From contig VWPU01009708.1 in assembly GCA_013398955.1 (NCBI GenBank), positions 62,001-126,000 of the forward strand: 64,000 nucleotides of DNA. The letters run 5' to 3'. The DNA is from Callaeas wilsoni (taxonomy: Eukaryota > Chordata > Aves > Passeriformes > Callaeidae). How positions within the stretch are numbered: the stretch's first letter is position 1; every line of letters begins with the position of its first letter. The position numbers and the translations under genes are program-made. Below, in pieces: positions 48,663-60,500 of this stretch. Below the pieces are notes generated by a model. It worked only from the letters and a program-made list of their open reading frames with translations, ran no database searches and was not told the origin of the DNA.

Positions 48663-50790
48663 CCAATTGAGTAGACTAGTGATAGATGAGCTCTCCATGC
48701 CTAAAATACTCCCAGATATTAAGAATCCACTCAATTTACATTAGAAGTTTGATAATAAAAACAAATTGGCTTTCTTAAACATCTTTGAGATGGTTTTTCC
48801 TGGAAACAGAGATATTTCTGGGAGCCAGGTAATTCACAGAAATAACACTGCCATGGCCAGACGCTCTCAGGAGCCTGATTGTTCTGGCAAAGACCAGGTG
48901 AGTCACAAAGAACATTCTCCCTCTGCAAACATTTAGCTTTTATACCACTTTTCTTTAATAATAATTATCCAAGTTAAAATGAAGTCTCTTCTATGTTTTA
49001 TGTAGGTTCTGGAGACTTAGATTCTGTGGTTGTTGTGGTCACCATTTCTTGGTGGAAAAGCATTTTTCAAATGTTTCAAATTATATTTGTCTGTATTGAA
49101 ATGATTTTGTGATAATATTTACGACTTTGATATTTTAAACTGCATGTCATTCTGAAAATCCAGAAGGAATAACACACTTTTTGGTTACTCTTAACAGAAT
49201 TAATAGATGACATAAAACTATGCTCAGAAAGAGCCCCCGATCTAATTCTAATCCTGAAGGACACAATAATGAATCTTAGGAATACCTGGATTCATGTTTC
49301 CATCCTTTTTCTATAAGATGCCGATTGAAAAGCTTGCAGCCTCTTGCACTGAACTACAGTTTCTTTTAAATTCTGATTTGAACTCATATTTAACTCTCCA
49401 TTATGAAGATCAGACCTTCCAGAAACGTGCAATTATCCTGATATTCAGAAAGGAAATAAAATCATGTCTGTTTTTGAGCAACATACCAGGAAATTGCTAG
49501 GGGCTTGTTCACCATTAGTTTGATTTTCTCTTCATCCAGGAATACTCTTGATTGCCCCAGGGCATGGACTATATTTAATCACACCTTTTCACATGAGCAC
49601 ATTTACAAGCCAATAACTTCAGAAAGTAGATCCCTTGCAAGATTCATGATGTTTAGTCAGTGATGAACACGGAACTTTCAAGGAAAAGGGATATGCATGA
49701 CACTTAGTATCTAACTGCCAGCAGCCTGAATTTCTTTATTTCTTACCTGAAAACTAATTGCACAGTTACGATCTAAAGTAAATTCTAATCCCTATTCTTT
49801 CCAAAGAATTTCACTCTTCCCTATTTAAAAAAAAAACAAACCATGCCCTACGAGTTCCAGTGGCTCTCAGCTGCAGGAGAGGCTGGTGTTAGTGCAGAGG
49901 TGCCAAAACAGCAACACACAAAAATGGCAACAGCCTTCGTGCAAATGTAGCTCAAAATACTTTGAAGAAGAGTTTTCTTTCAAATATCCTGAAAGTCGTT
50001 TTCAAAGAAAGGCATAGTGATCATTCTTAATGTTTACAATGTTTACATGCACTTATTAAAAATATAGAAATACCCAAACAGAAACTCCCAATAATTCTGA
50101 TAACTCCCAATGTACTTTCACATGAAGTTCTGCTTAAAAACTGGCATTTCGGTACAATTCAAGCTAATGTGTTCTACACTGAATGACTCATCACGTCATG
50201 TCTGACTCATTTTTGGCTGCTTGTCTCTACTTTATTGTTATTTATTCAACCTGGATGGCTTAATTTAAAACTTATTTTCAACTCACCACAATTTAAACCT
50301 GCTTATTTATGTCAGTAAAAACAAGAAGAAAATGATGTGACAAAGATAACTGGCCTAACAGCCTCATAAATTGGATCCAATTTGCAAACAGCAGCAATCT
50401 TTAATTAAGTAATTTCAAGAACTTTAGAAAAATTGGAAGTCTAGTTTTCTTCTAATAAGAATGAAGCATGAAACTTTGGCTTTCAAACAACTTTTTGGAG
50501 TGCACCAATATTGACAGCTCATGTCAACTGTTACAGCTTAAGGAACATTCTACATGCAATAGCCTTTCATTCATGTACTATAACTTCTTTTGTGTTTGTG
50601 TGTGTGTATTTATATAATTATTTTTAAAAATAAAAACCTTCAGAGACATTTGTGCATGATGCAGTTTTCTTGCACCCAACACTCAGATGAATAAACTGGG
50701 AAAAAGGGGAAATACATTTGCTTGAGGCGTAGCAGTGGCACAAAATTGGCTCTGAGGTCTAGATCTGTCCACAAAAAATCTAAACATTTC

Positions 50791-50890
50791 TTTAAAAATA
50801 AAAAAAAAAAAAAAAGTAATTATAAAAAAAAAAAAAAAAAAAATTTTTAAAAAAAAAAAAAAAAAAAATAAAAAAAAAAAAAAAAAAAAA
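50791..50890. repeat. Long A-rich low-complexity tract
   Basis: About 100 bp of almost pure A, split into runs of 14-22 by short T or G breaks. No retroposon body or target duplication is visible beside it. Its length may be inaccurate in the assembly. Confidence 0.9.
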
Positions 50891-51252
50891 CCAGGACACA
50901 GACAAAATCAATAATGTTAAAACAGATGTAAGTCTCATTATCATCATAATTGTCAGAAGGTGGTTTAAAATTTGATGGGTATCTGCCAAGAATAAAGCCC
51001 TATTTGTCATTTTAAAAACAGGTATCATAAAGACTCTTTCCAGTGCATGGAGCCTGAGAAAGTAAATAAGTATTTGTATTGGTCAAAGGCACATAGTGAT
51101 TTTTTTAATCAGAAAAGAGTGATTTCTAATAGTGAAGTGATCCAAGATTTTGTTATTAAAAACATATAACATCTCACAGAAAAGCCCTCAAACTCTGTAC
51201 ACTCCTGAGTGACATTTTATAATGCAAGGATACCCCTCTTCTTATTACTTAC

Positions 51253-51298
51253 CTTCTCTTGCTTTTTGCTGTGCTAAGCTCTAGTCCATCCAGGAGTT
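51253..51298 (-). other. Candidate 46-bp internal exon
   Basis: On the minus strand an acceptor with a good pyrimidine tract (TTTCTCATTTAACCAG) and a consensus donor (GAAG/GTAAGT) bound 46 bp. Only one of three phases is open, reading LLDGLELSTAKSKR. It would begin in phase 1 and end in phase 2, matching the phase-2 start of the terminal exon at 35057. The joined peptide would continue into the coiled-coil-like terminal exon. With only 46 bp the coding evidence is thin. The donor quality and phase match are what raise it above background. Confidence 0.25.
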
Positions 51299-54200
51299 CT
51301 GGTTAAATGAGAAATGGACTAGAAATCTGGGTCCATAAAGGGTCTCGTAGGCTCCCTAAATTCAAGCACTTTAAGGCCAAGATCAATATGGATGCAAGAG
51401 TCGCCTTAGAAACAGGAAACAAACAAATGAAAAACCACAAACAACCCACAAGTTTTTTTAGGGAAAAAAGCAACAAAGCCAATAGCCAGTTTAGCTAAAA
51501 CCAAATTCCCTCATTCAGAAGGAAAATTTCTTAGAGATGTAGCATACAAAAAGTTTCTCTAGATAAAAAAGAAGTGATTTTTTTATTAAATGTTTACCCA
51601 AACTTGTAGTCTCACTTGGCTGATGTGGGCAGGGGTGGAATTAAATCTCAGTACTATGGGGAAAGAAAAGGAAACTTGATAGAAGTCACTAAATAGAATG
51701 AGACTAAGATAATAGCTCTCTATGGTCCCTTTCCTCCTGATACAGATTAAATCTATGGCACCTGAAAGGGATTTCTGCTGAAACATGTAATATCTAACTG
51801 ATCTTTGTACCTTTGAATATGTTAGAACATTCACGATAACTATGGATGCTTTTGATTTCAAACTTCAGCAAAAAACAAGTAACATTTTATTTTCAAAGCA
51901 ATTTTGAAGCTGTAACGTTACGTGAAGTAAGACAAAGTAAAGTTGTAGCTCCTATCCTTGTTTCTCTAGTAGATATACCACGATGACTCACTTACCAAGC
52001 TCACTCTCTCATATTACTGGACAATTTCCTGTGGCATTTGGATGTCATGCAAGCCATCCTCAGAGATATCAAGTCACCTGGACATAAACTGAAGCAGGTG
52101 CCATTCTACAAGGTACTCTTGCTTTGCCATATACTTGTCACGTTCTCCTACCTTTAGTCCTGCACTTAAGCTTGCAAGGTTTTCTAGGCTGGGACTGTTT
52201 TTTTGCCTGTGTGAGCACTCATCTAATGTAGCTTCGGCTTCCAGATTTTCCTTTAGTTCCTATCACATATTACAAACAAATTTATCTAAAACTATTAAAA
52301 CTGCAGCAAACTCAAAGCTAGCTCACCTCAGAACATGGAACAGATTCCCAGAAAACATAGCAGGGAAACAACTTTGCAGGGAACCACCTTGTCTCCTGGA
52401 TATCTGTCTCAAAATGAAGAGCTGTCTCAACTGATCAGTAATTGGGGGAAAAATATATGGAAAATTTCACCTATATATTAAACCAACATACATAAGGACA
52501 CAGCCTCATGGCTTCCCTGAGGAAACACCTAAAGAAAAGCAGGACAATAAAAAAAGACCACCAAAGATGTCTGGCCACGAATTAACCATTTCTTCTTTCT
52601 TCTGATGAAATAGTGTGATTGAAGTATGACCAGAAATCTCCACTGGCATTGCTTTCCTGAGATCACTCTGAGTAGGAAACACCTTTGTTAGCTTGGCACA
52701 ACCCATCAACTCTGATACCAGATCCACTCAGGTATCTCCAAAGGGCATGTTCTCAATGACTCGGTTTAGCTAAGGACACAAAACTCAGCTGCAAATATTT
52801 CAGAAATTCTCAGTTTGTTCATCTGCTTGAGACTTAGAATCTTCTGCTTCCCTCACCTGCCAGGTACTTGTTAAGAGTACTGTGATTGTGAACATATTAC
52901 ATCAGCTCCTGCTTACTCTTGAAGCTGCAGAAACCAAACCCCTCAGGATAACTTAACCCGAGTCTAAAGTTTTCACATGGCAATGCCAAGATTACCCTCA
53001 CAATGGCCAAGAGCTTTCAATGCCAAATCAAAGTCTGTAGGAGTTCCCTGTGGCTGTTTTCTCAAGCTTTCTTTTTATGTGGCTTGGAACACCTCCTGAC
53101 CAATTATCTAGTTACAGTATCAGCTGCCGATCTGTAAAACCTCTGGAGACTTCTGTGTATCTCCAAGTTACATCCATGTAGGACACTTTGATCCCACTCT
53201 TCCACAGCTAAGTGAAATTTCAAACTGGCACTTAGAGAATTAACTTTTTTCCTTCCAAATGTTTGGGTTAGTAAGGTAATACTGAAAATTTTGTGCTGTA
53301 ACAGACATTTAGCACACAAAGGAGAAGGCCCCTTCTAATGCCTGTTTTGTCCAAGATGAAACATTCAGATAAACATGATGCTTCTTTGTTTTCACTAAAG
53401 CGCATGGTTTGGAAGCAAGGTGATTTTGTTACACGGTACGTTAAGACCATGGGAAATTCACCTGTTGAATAAAAGAATCAGCTCAGTCAACAAGGCTCTG
53501 TTCCAATGATCCAGGAATTTTGATTTCCTAAAGGGAGTCTTTGATGCTCAAAGGAAGTCTCATTGATGAGGAAAGTGCACATACAGACAAAAAAGTCCAA
53601 GTAGTCAGATTTAACAAGTCAAAACAGAAAACAAAATGCTGTACACCATACTCCTTCTTATTGCTGCATTCCAAATCTATTCCAGACTACTCGAGGTAAT
53701 TTACTATTAAAGGTTATCAAAGACATTTAATTACATACACATGCACTAGTGACTTTCTGTTTGAGTTAAATCAACATGCAGATCCTTACAAAAGGACCAC
53801 AGAAGGAAGTTTCCTGTGATCTCGGATTCCTGCGGTGTCTGTTGGAACCTGTTGGGCTGAATGATTTGTATCCAAGCGTACCGAACAAGTTGTATGTCAA
53901 AGCTGGGACAAAGCCCTTTCATCCAGCCCGTTTCATCCTGGCACACACTGAGCAGGAGCCTGCACCTCGTGATGAGTAACACACATATATTTGTGGGATC
54001 AGCAATCAGCTCAGCGTTCCAGGAATGTGTGCCACAGAATCGTGTTAACAAACATTATTATGGCAGTTCCACGGAGGCTGCAGGGCATTCACAAAATGTC
54101 TGTTGGCTGCACACAAGGAACAAACCAATAGCAGTCACTTACACTGCAAGTACAAAATTAATTCACACTGCTCCAGTCTGGCTGGTGAAGGAGCCCAGAG

Positions 54201-54597
54201 TCAGTATAGTGTCACTTCTGTGACTCCCAGAAAAGGGCTTATGCTTATTTAGGATAGTTTTAAAGCAAAATTCAAGCCAAGCATGTCATCATGTGGACCT
54301 GGAACAGGTTTAGAAAAAACTAGCTGACAGCAGTATTTAAAATTCTGCCAGTAATCAAGAGGAAAACGTATCAACCTTGCATCAAACATGCAAGTTGCTA
54401 CAGGCCCATTTAAAGAACAATCCTGGCTTTACAAGCATTTATAAGAAACAGAGGAGGAAAAAGGATTATGTATAGACAAATATTTAAAGGTAAGGCAAAT
54501 GAAAACAGAAGGCTAAATTATTGTGCACGTTCTCAGGAAATCCATGGCAGACCCAAGAAAGCAAGCAAAAATTCATTTTTTCCACCAGGCTTTTACT

Positions 54598-54626
54598 ATG
54601 ATATATATTTTTAAAATATACATCAT
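54598..54626. repeat. AT-rich inverted repeat
   Basis: ATGATATATATTTT and AAAATATACATCAT are 14-bp inverted repeats around one T, with a single mismatch. It would form an AT-rich cruciform-type hairpin. Confidence 0.8.
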
Positions 54627-55095
54627 TTTATGAAGTGCATCAAATTTTATTATCCAGTACATCCTATAGAAGTGGTTTATTAAACTGAAACACCTTTAGA
54701 GCTCACATATTCTCCTGATTTCCAGTAATTTTCAGTACATTTCTTACAGTTAAATATACAATACTCTTTACATAGTAAAAACAGTAAGGACTTCAGCTTA
54801 GTGTATTAATGAAGCACACACACATATTCTACACTAAAATTCCCGTTGTAAGTAAAATAGGAACTACCTATTTTATTAAAGGTCACTGAACACTGTTTCC
54901 CATTACTCAAAACATGACTAAACCAACTGTTCTGGTTGAAAGTTTCCAGGCTCATTTTCTGCTTCAGACTGATTTTTTGTTTTAGTTAAATGGAAGGGAA
55001 GATGTAAGATTCCAGTCAAAACTGCCCAATCATTACTAAAACGTAGAGCAGAAAAAAATGAGATTGATTACTCTTTTTAAGAACAACTTACTTAC

Positions 55096-55139
55096 CTTCT
55101 ACCCCTATAAGAGAGAACATTCTTATGGAAGCAGCAATA
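55096..55139 (-). other. Candidate 44-bp internal exon
   Basis: On the minus strand GATCTTCTGTGTCAG is an acceptor and GAAG/GTAAGTAAGT a consensus donor. The 44 bp between has one phase open at its phase-1 end, reading IAASIRMFSLIGVE. That would join in phase to the segment at 51298. An internal TTCTCTCTTATAG acceptor-like site inside it weakens the call. The evidence is suggestive only. Confidence 0.15.
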
Positions 55140-56962
55140 CTGACACAGAAGATCACCTCTTTACTTTGGTCTTTTATTCATGCTCTGAAAAGTCACCAAA
55201 TTTGTCCAGGTTATAACCATTTAAAAATTCACAGGTAAGAGGAACTCAAAAGAGATTTCTTTCATTTTACCAAATCAGCTCCTTAAAGACTCACTCTCTG
55301 TTAGATTTTTTCCAGGTGAGGGCACATGAATGCACTGCTGCTGAGGAACTAAACTTTGGTCACCTCACCTGAAAGCTCTGGTCCTTTGGCAACCACATTG
55401 CTGCACCCCAGAGCTTGATTTGATTGCTAAGTTAAACCTGCTATAACCAGAGAGGAATGAAAAGTGAGACAAAGGAATGGAGACTAAAGAGGAAAAAACA
55501 CTTGGAGTGCAAATAAAGAAATTAATCAGAGCAGGAATGGCTCAGTAAAGAGTCTCTGATTAAGACAGAGAAGACTGGGAATAGTAGTTGTTGGAGAAAG
55601 TGAAATGAGTTCATGATGAATGAAGGGAATTTGGAATTTAGGCGATAAACTGAGGCATCTTGGAATGCACAGGAATACTTGAAAAGAGCAAAAGAGGGGC
55701 AGGTAAAGGCGGAGAGGTCAGTGACTGTCTGCCTGGCATGCAGAGAGTCAGGTACATGCTACCAACTGCAGTTTGAAAAAGTGCATTTACTCTGTGGAGC
55801 TGCAGAAGCGTGCCAAGAGTCAGTGAAGAGCAAGGTGGGTGCTCATCACCTCTGGAGAAGGGACTGTGACGCTCACAGAAGGGAGGTTTCCTAAAGTAGG
55901 TGCTCTGGCAAGAGAAACTCTGGATGACTGGGCTGGATTATCCTGCTGGAGAGCTGGGCATCCTCCTCCAGAATTAAGACATGAAGACAAAGTAGAAAGA
56001 AAAACTAGAAAGGCATACAGCACCTCTATAATCTTCCTGGGGAATTTCTAGGGAAAAGGCAAGAAAGTGACATCTATCTCAGACACAGGACTATTCTGCT
56101 AAAGAGCAGAACAGCAACAGTAGTTGCTGAAACTCTAAACTGAAACCAGATCTGACTGATATGCTCAAAATACAAAGCTGAGCACTGAATTAAAGTACTG
56201 TGACAACAGAAACGTAAATTTGTATAAGTATACATTAAAGTATAAAAATTCTAAATATCTCAGAAATCAAACATCCCTTTGCCGAGATAGTAAAAGGTTT
56301 GGTTTTTTAATTGTTCAGTGAACAAATAGCATTCTCTAGAGAGGTTAGTACTTTTTGTTCATGTTAAAATTCATTAATATAGCTTCATTATTCCAGTTCC
56401 ATTTTTCACATTATACATCTAGTCTTAATCCATTGTGTATCTCTGTGTACATGTGCATATATAGAGACATGTATATATATGTATTTGTTTTACCACTAAG
56501 ACGTGGAAATGACTCCAGCTTGAAACAAATGAAAATGTTTTTGTTCCAGAACTATGATAGGAAATATCTTAAGCCTAACAGCTATTGATTTAGATAGCAG
56601 CTTTATCTGCTGAATGGATGAAGGAAATGGGAGTGGTTAAGAAGTGAATAAATGTGAACTCTGTCTTGAAAGCCACAAACGAATTCCTTTCCAGCTTTCC
56701 ATTAACATGAAAGCCTAGAGCATATCTCAGCTTAGCTCTTTTTGTCTTTCAGAGTATTCACACTCAGAACACTTAAATGAAATCAGGAACTTGCCACTTC
56801 ACACCATTTTTACTACAATCTGTAGTGCTATGTGTCCTTTATTAAAACTAAAGGCCTGAAAAAGTGGTTAGTAATTTGCAATACACAAAAGCACGGAGTT
56901 TTCCCCACTATGAAGCACTTAAATTCCATCTGGGGCAAACAGGGTTGTTATTTCACTTGCAG

Positions 56963-57080
56963 AAAGACCTCAGCAACCAATATATCAGCAATGCAGAACA
57001 GGAGAGACTTCTGATGCAAACTTTGAAAAGGGAGTCAGTTGTTGAGCAAATAGTGGAAATAAAAATGAAACTGCAAAATG
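56963..57080 (+). other. Candidate 118-bp coiled-coil exon
   Basis: The acceptor TTGTTATTTCACTTGCAG is very good. The donor is AATG/GTATGG, or GCAG/GTGATG at 57095. Of three frames only one is open, reading KDLSNQYISNAEQERLLMQT, then LKRESVVEQIVEIKMKLQN. The heptad-like spacing of I, V, L and M with E, K and R residues suggests a coiled coil. It starts in phase 0, compatible with the candidate plus exon ending at 37678, and ends in phase 1. I do not recognise the protein. The frame closes at a TGA 10 codons past the first donor, so it could also be a terminal segment. Confidence 0.33.
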
Positions 57081-57449
57081 GTATGGAAAAAGCAGGTGAT
57101 GAGCAATGAGCTGAAGGAGAAGAGGAGGAATAGAGGACAGGAAGGACAGGAGGGATGGCAGAGACAGGGGCATCAGAGGTACAGGCAGAGGAATAACTGA
57201 GATGAGCTTTCAGGATGGGGACAAGATTTAGTGCAAAACCATAAATGCATCCAGCAAAAGGCTGCAAGCATCTTGTGGAAATGTGTCAATAGGAACAGGC
57301 TGGTGAAATGTAACCCCTGTCCCAAGGGTACTTGGCAGGAAGAAGAGTCAGAATGACATATCTATGTTTCCTTTTTAAATTACCAGCACTGTTGGTTCAC
57401 AATCCTCCCCAGCCTACAGGAAACACTAAACATTTTTCTTTTACTGTAC

Positions 57450-57553
57450 AAACCTTTTGGTGGCCTCCTCTGGACTTACTCCAACAGGTCCATGTCTTTC
57501 CTGTGCTGGGGACCCCGGAGCTGGATGCAGCTCTGCAGGTGGGATCTCACATG
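57450..57553 (-). mobile_element. CR1 LINE internal fragment, antisense
   Basis: About 100 bp with GGCCTCCTCTGGACTTACTC, CAACAGGTCCATGTCTTTCC and GGAGCTGGATGCAGCTCTGC is the reverse complement of a conserved part of the CR1 3' region. The same region is present at 36.75-36.85 kb in the longer CR1. Both ends are lost. Confidence 0.85.
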
Positions 57554-60500
57554 ACTGAAGTGCATCCAGCATGACATATCCTGCCTGTGGGGCCTGGCAG
57601 CAGCTGCTTTTTGGGTGATAATCAGGACTTCTTGGTTTTTTGTTACACAGAAGCACCCTATGTGGCTTCTGTGGTCCTAAAAAGAGAGAATTACTTCTTG
57701 AGTACTCCCTCTGAGGGAATTTGCTCAGAGCCTTTCTTAACACAGATTCTGGAAAGAATAATATGTTCCCCCTTTGTTTCATTTTTGGAAGCCTTTCTGA
57801 GGAGGAATTTTTGCATCAAATATTGTTTTTCTTCTGGAGAGGCAGACTGTCTTGTAATACAAATTAAAGTCTACACTGCAGAATACTTTTTACACTAGAA
57901 ACTGAAAATAAAAAATAAAAATGCCATATGCCTCGCTGTCAGCACAAGTAAAAGTTCCACAGTCTCACAGTTATGATTTGGCCATCAGATTAATGTGTCA
58001 TCTAAGATCCAGAAGGAGGAAAAAATTCCAGAAACCAAAACCACAATACTTTTCTTAATCCTCACAAAACTTAGGAGTCTGTACTAATCCTTTACAAGGG
58101 CTTGACTCCCAAATAACTCGGGAGTCAGATGAGTTTAGAGGCCAGTATGATAGTTCATAGATGCCTGTACTCTGGGAAGAGCTGTTTTCTGTCCTTGATG
58201 CATTTTTTTTTTGTATTTGCTCTCAGGCAGGCAGGGAAAACTGTAATAGTTTGCATCCTATCTACTCAGGAACCTCTTTCTGCAGATACAGCTATTACTT
58301 AAATTTTATGGGGTCTGAAAGCATCTTTTATTTCTTATGCTAACTTTTTAATCATTAGTAATCAGCATCAGAAGGCCATTAGCAATCCAGCCAACATTCA
58401 TTCCTGTTTTTTGCCGAGAGTTTTGCAGCAATTAGATGATATCTTCAGGATTTGTTTCTATATGCATTTTTTGGTTCAGATAGTTTTGTCTAATGCCTTA
58501 TCCCAGCTCTTCAATAGTACAGATACATAGGAGGCTGCTCTGGTTAGTGTATTAAATGGATCTTCATGGATTCTGCTCAAAAATTGTCAGGACAGCCATA
58601 CAGCTGGCAGAAGTTTGGATCTAATTACAGCTCATGTTGGTGGCCAATTTTCTGGAGAAAACCAAGCCTAACTCCCAGAACTGAGCAAGATCAGCCTCTG
58701 GGGAATTTCAGGCTTGCCCACTGCACAGTCTCCCAGAATCAGTCAGAAAATGGTGCTGAGCTTGGCCTGACTTCTTTCGTTTCACTCTGGAAAGATTTCT
58801 CAGCATTTAAACAGCCAATATAATTTTAAATAGAAGAAGCACAGGCAAAGAGCCCCTGCAAGTGTAGCTACAGAGACCTCCAGTGTAAAAGCCGAATTTG
58901 CAATCTCCAATAATGAGTTGTTCCTTTATAAACAGCTTGGGGAAGGGATCAGACAGAGGCAACCCCGATACGCTCTCACTATTGGCAAGTTCACAGCACA
59001 CCAAATGTTAAGTCAAAGGAAACACAACAATGTTATCTAAAATACACAAAGGGCATGAACTGATATGGATAAAGGCAAATAGACTATATAAATAATCTTA
59101 AGAAGATGTTATTAAAAGCCAACACTTCTATGCAGCCAATGAAATGTGAGATACAGTGTTGTTTGCCATTCCCTTTCTATTGGGCTATAGTGGAAACTGC
59201 TGATTTCCCTACTCTTTCCCTTGACATCAGTAACAGAGGTTTCACCAGGGTGAAAAAACTTACAGCTGGTGCTGGCGGTCACAGTGTAGTGCTCATTGTG
59301 CAGTGGAACTTTTGAATGCTAATAAGTGTTACCTGCCCCAAAACTCAACAAGAATAGCAAGAAAAATGAGCAGCAAGCTGCCCAGCACTTGGGCTACTGG
59401 AAGTAGCAGCAGTCCCCATTTTGTGAGGTTTTTCCGGGTGCTCTACCTTCCCTAAATGCTTTGAAAAGGAGTATTCTGACACTAACATCTTAATATTCCT
59501 CACTCTTGTCTTCTTGCCAATAGATTGAATTCTTAGCATGTCCCCTCATTGTGTCTCTCCAGGGAGAAATGTGTGCATTGTAGAAGCCAGGTAAAGTTTG
59601 AACCCAACTATATCATAATGTAAAAAAAAACAAATGCGAAGAGACAGAGATAGAGACGTTTTTGTTCCAGACTTAGCAGAAATTTAAAACATTTTCTCCA
59701 AGAGAAGAGATTAAGTTCTCTTCTACTGCTTCTGGAGAACAGAAATGAAGCAATACAAACTGTTCCCCAATTTCCAGTCTTTTATGTCCTTTCCACGAAA
59801 TTTAGCTCTCCAGGTTTCAGGTCACATTTGCATAAGATATAGAACCCTGGCATTAATTATAATTTTAAAAGTAGCTCTCAGAACCATTGACTAGACAAAA
59901 ACGGATGTACAAGTCCCAAGAGGAAAGAGAATGTTTCCAGGAATTGGAAACAATTCTTATTCAATGTCTGATATAGAAGCCTAGCTCTGTTCATTGTCAT
60001 TCCTCCTCCGGAGAAAAATAATTGGCATTTCTCTCTTCTTACAGTGACACAAACAAATATGAATGAACAGACACTAGAAGAGGTACTTCCAGGTATAAGA
60101 CTCAAATCAAACCCAGTCTATGCTCTCAAAGTATAATGAAGTTCTCCTTATTTTTGCCTAGGACATAGAGAGAGTATCAGTTATCACCTGTGATGTGAAT
60201 TTCAACAGTGAGTATTTACATAAATTCAGTTCTCTCTCCCATTTTATGACTGACAGAGCAACAGTGAGGCCAATAGCAAGAGATTAATTTCCTCTTCTCA
60301 CACACAGAAGTCTATTGCTATAGGACAAAGAAACACTACATCTAAGAGGGCCATGACCGGAAGAAAAAGCGGTGGTTTGTGTAGGTTTTCTTTTAAACAA
60401 GCTAAAACAAAATGCAATTGCTGTTCTGTTCATGGATTTTTATTAATAAACTGTGGCTGATGCTGCTGGCACCTTGCTTCTGTTATTGAGATGAGCCCTT

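Larger units (their letters stand above)
37679..50790. other. Unique DNA with simple repeats, no firm gene
   Basis: This long interval holds a decamer satellite (38.04 kb), a GC-richer patch at 39.35-39.60 kb with overlapping chance frames, and an ancient LINE-like scrap at about 42 kb. It also holds A/C-rich tracts (41.7, 42.93, 43.43 and 47.85 kb) and a palindrome at 48.64 kb. Plus-strand frames of 125 codons (41319-41696), 129 codons (42144-42533) and 118 codons (45269-45625) have ATG starts but no motif I recognise. A strong donor, CCAG/GTGAGT, near 48.9 kb follows MARRSQEPDCSGKDQ in a good Kozak context. It is too short to call. Confidence 0.45.
50891..57449. other. Unique DNA with candidate exons on both strands
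   Basis: Besides the separately listed segments at 51.25, 55.10 and 56.96 kb, other splice-like donors on the minus strand occur at about 52.33 kb (GAG/GTGAGC), 52.86 kb (CAG/GTGAGG) and 55.37 kb (CAG/GTGAGG). On the plus strand, AAG/GTAAGG lies at 54.49 kb and CAG/GTAAGA at 55.23 kb. None frames a convincing coding segment. A purine-rich stretch lies at 57.11-57.18 kb. Confidence 0.45.

Noticed and set aside
48848..48899. Plus-strand mini first exon (ATG in good Kozak context, then CCAG/GTGAGT)
   Set aside because: Only 15 codons, no promoter features, and no following exon identified.
59335..59440. Minus-strand membrane-helix-like frame before a GCAG/GTAACA donor
   Set aside because: No credible acceptor or start codon in frame; an upstream in-frame TAG limits it.
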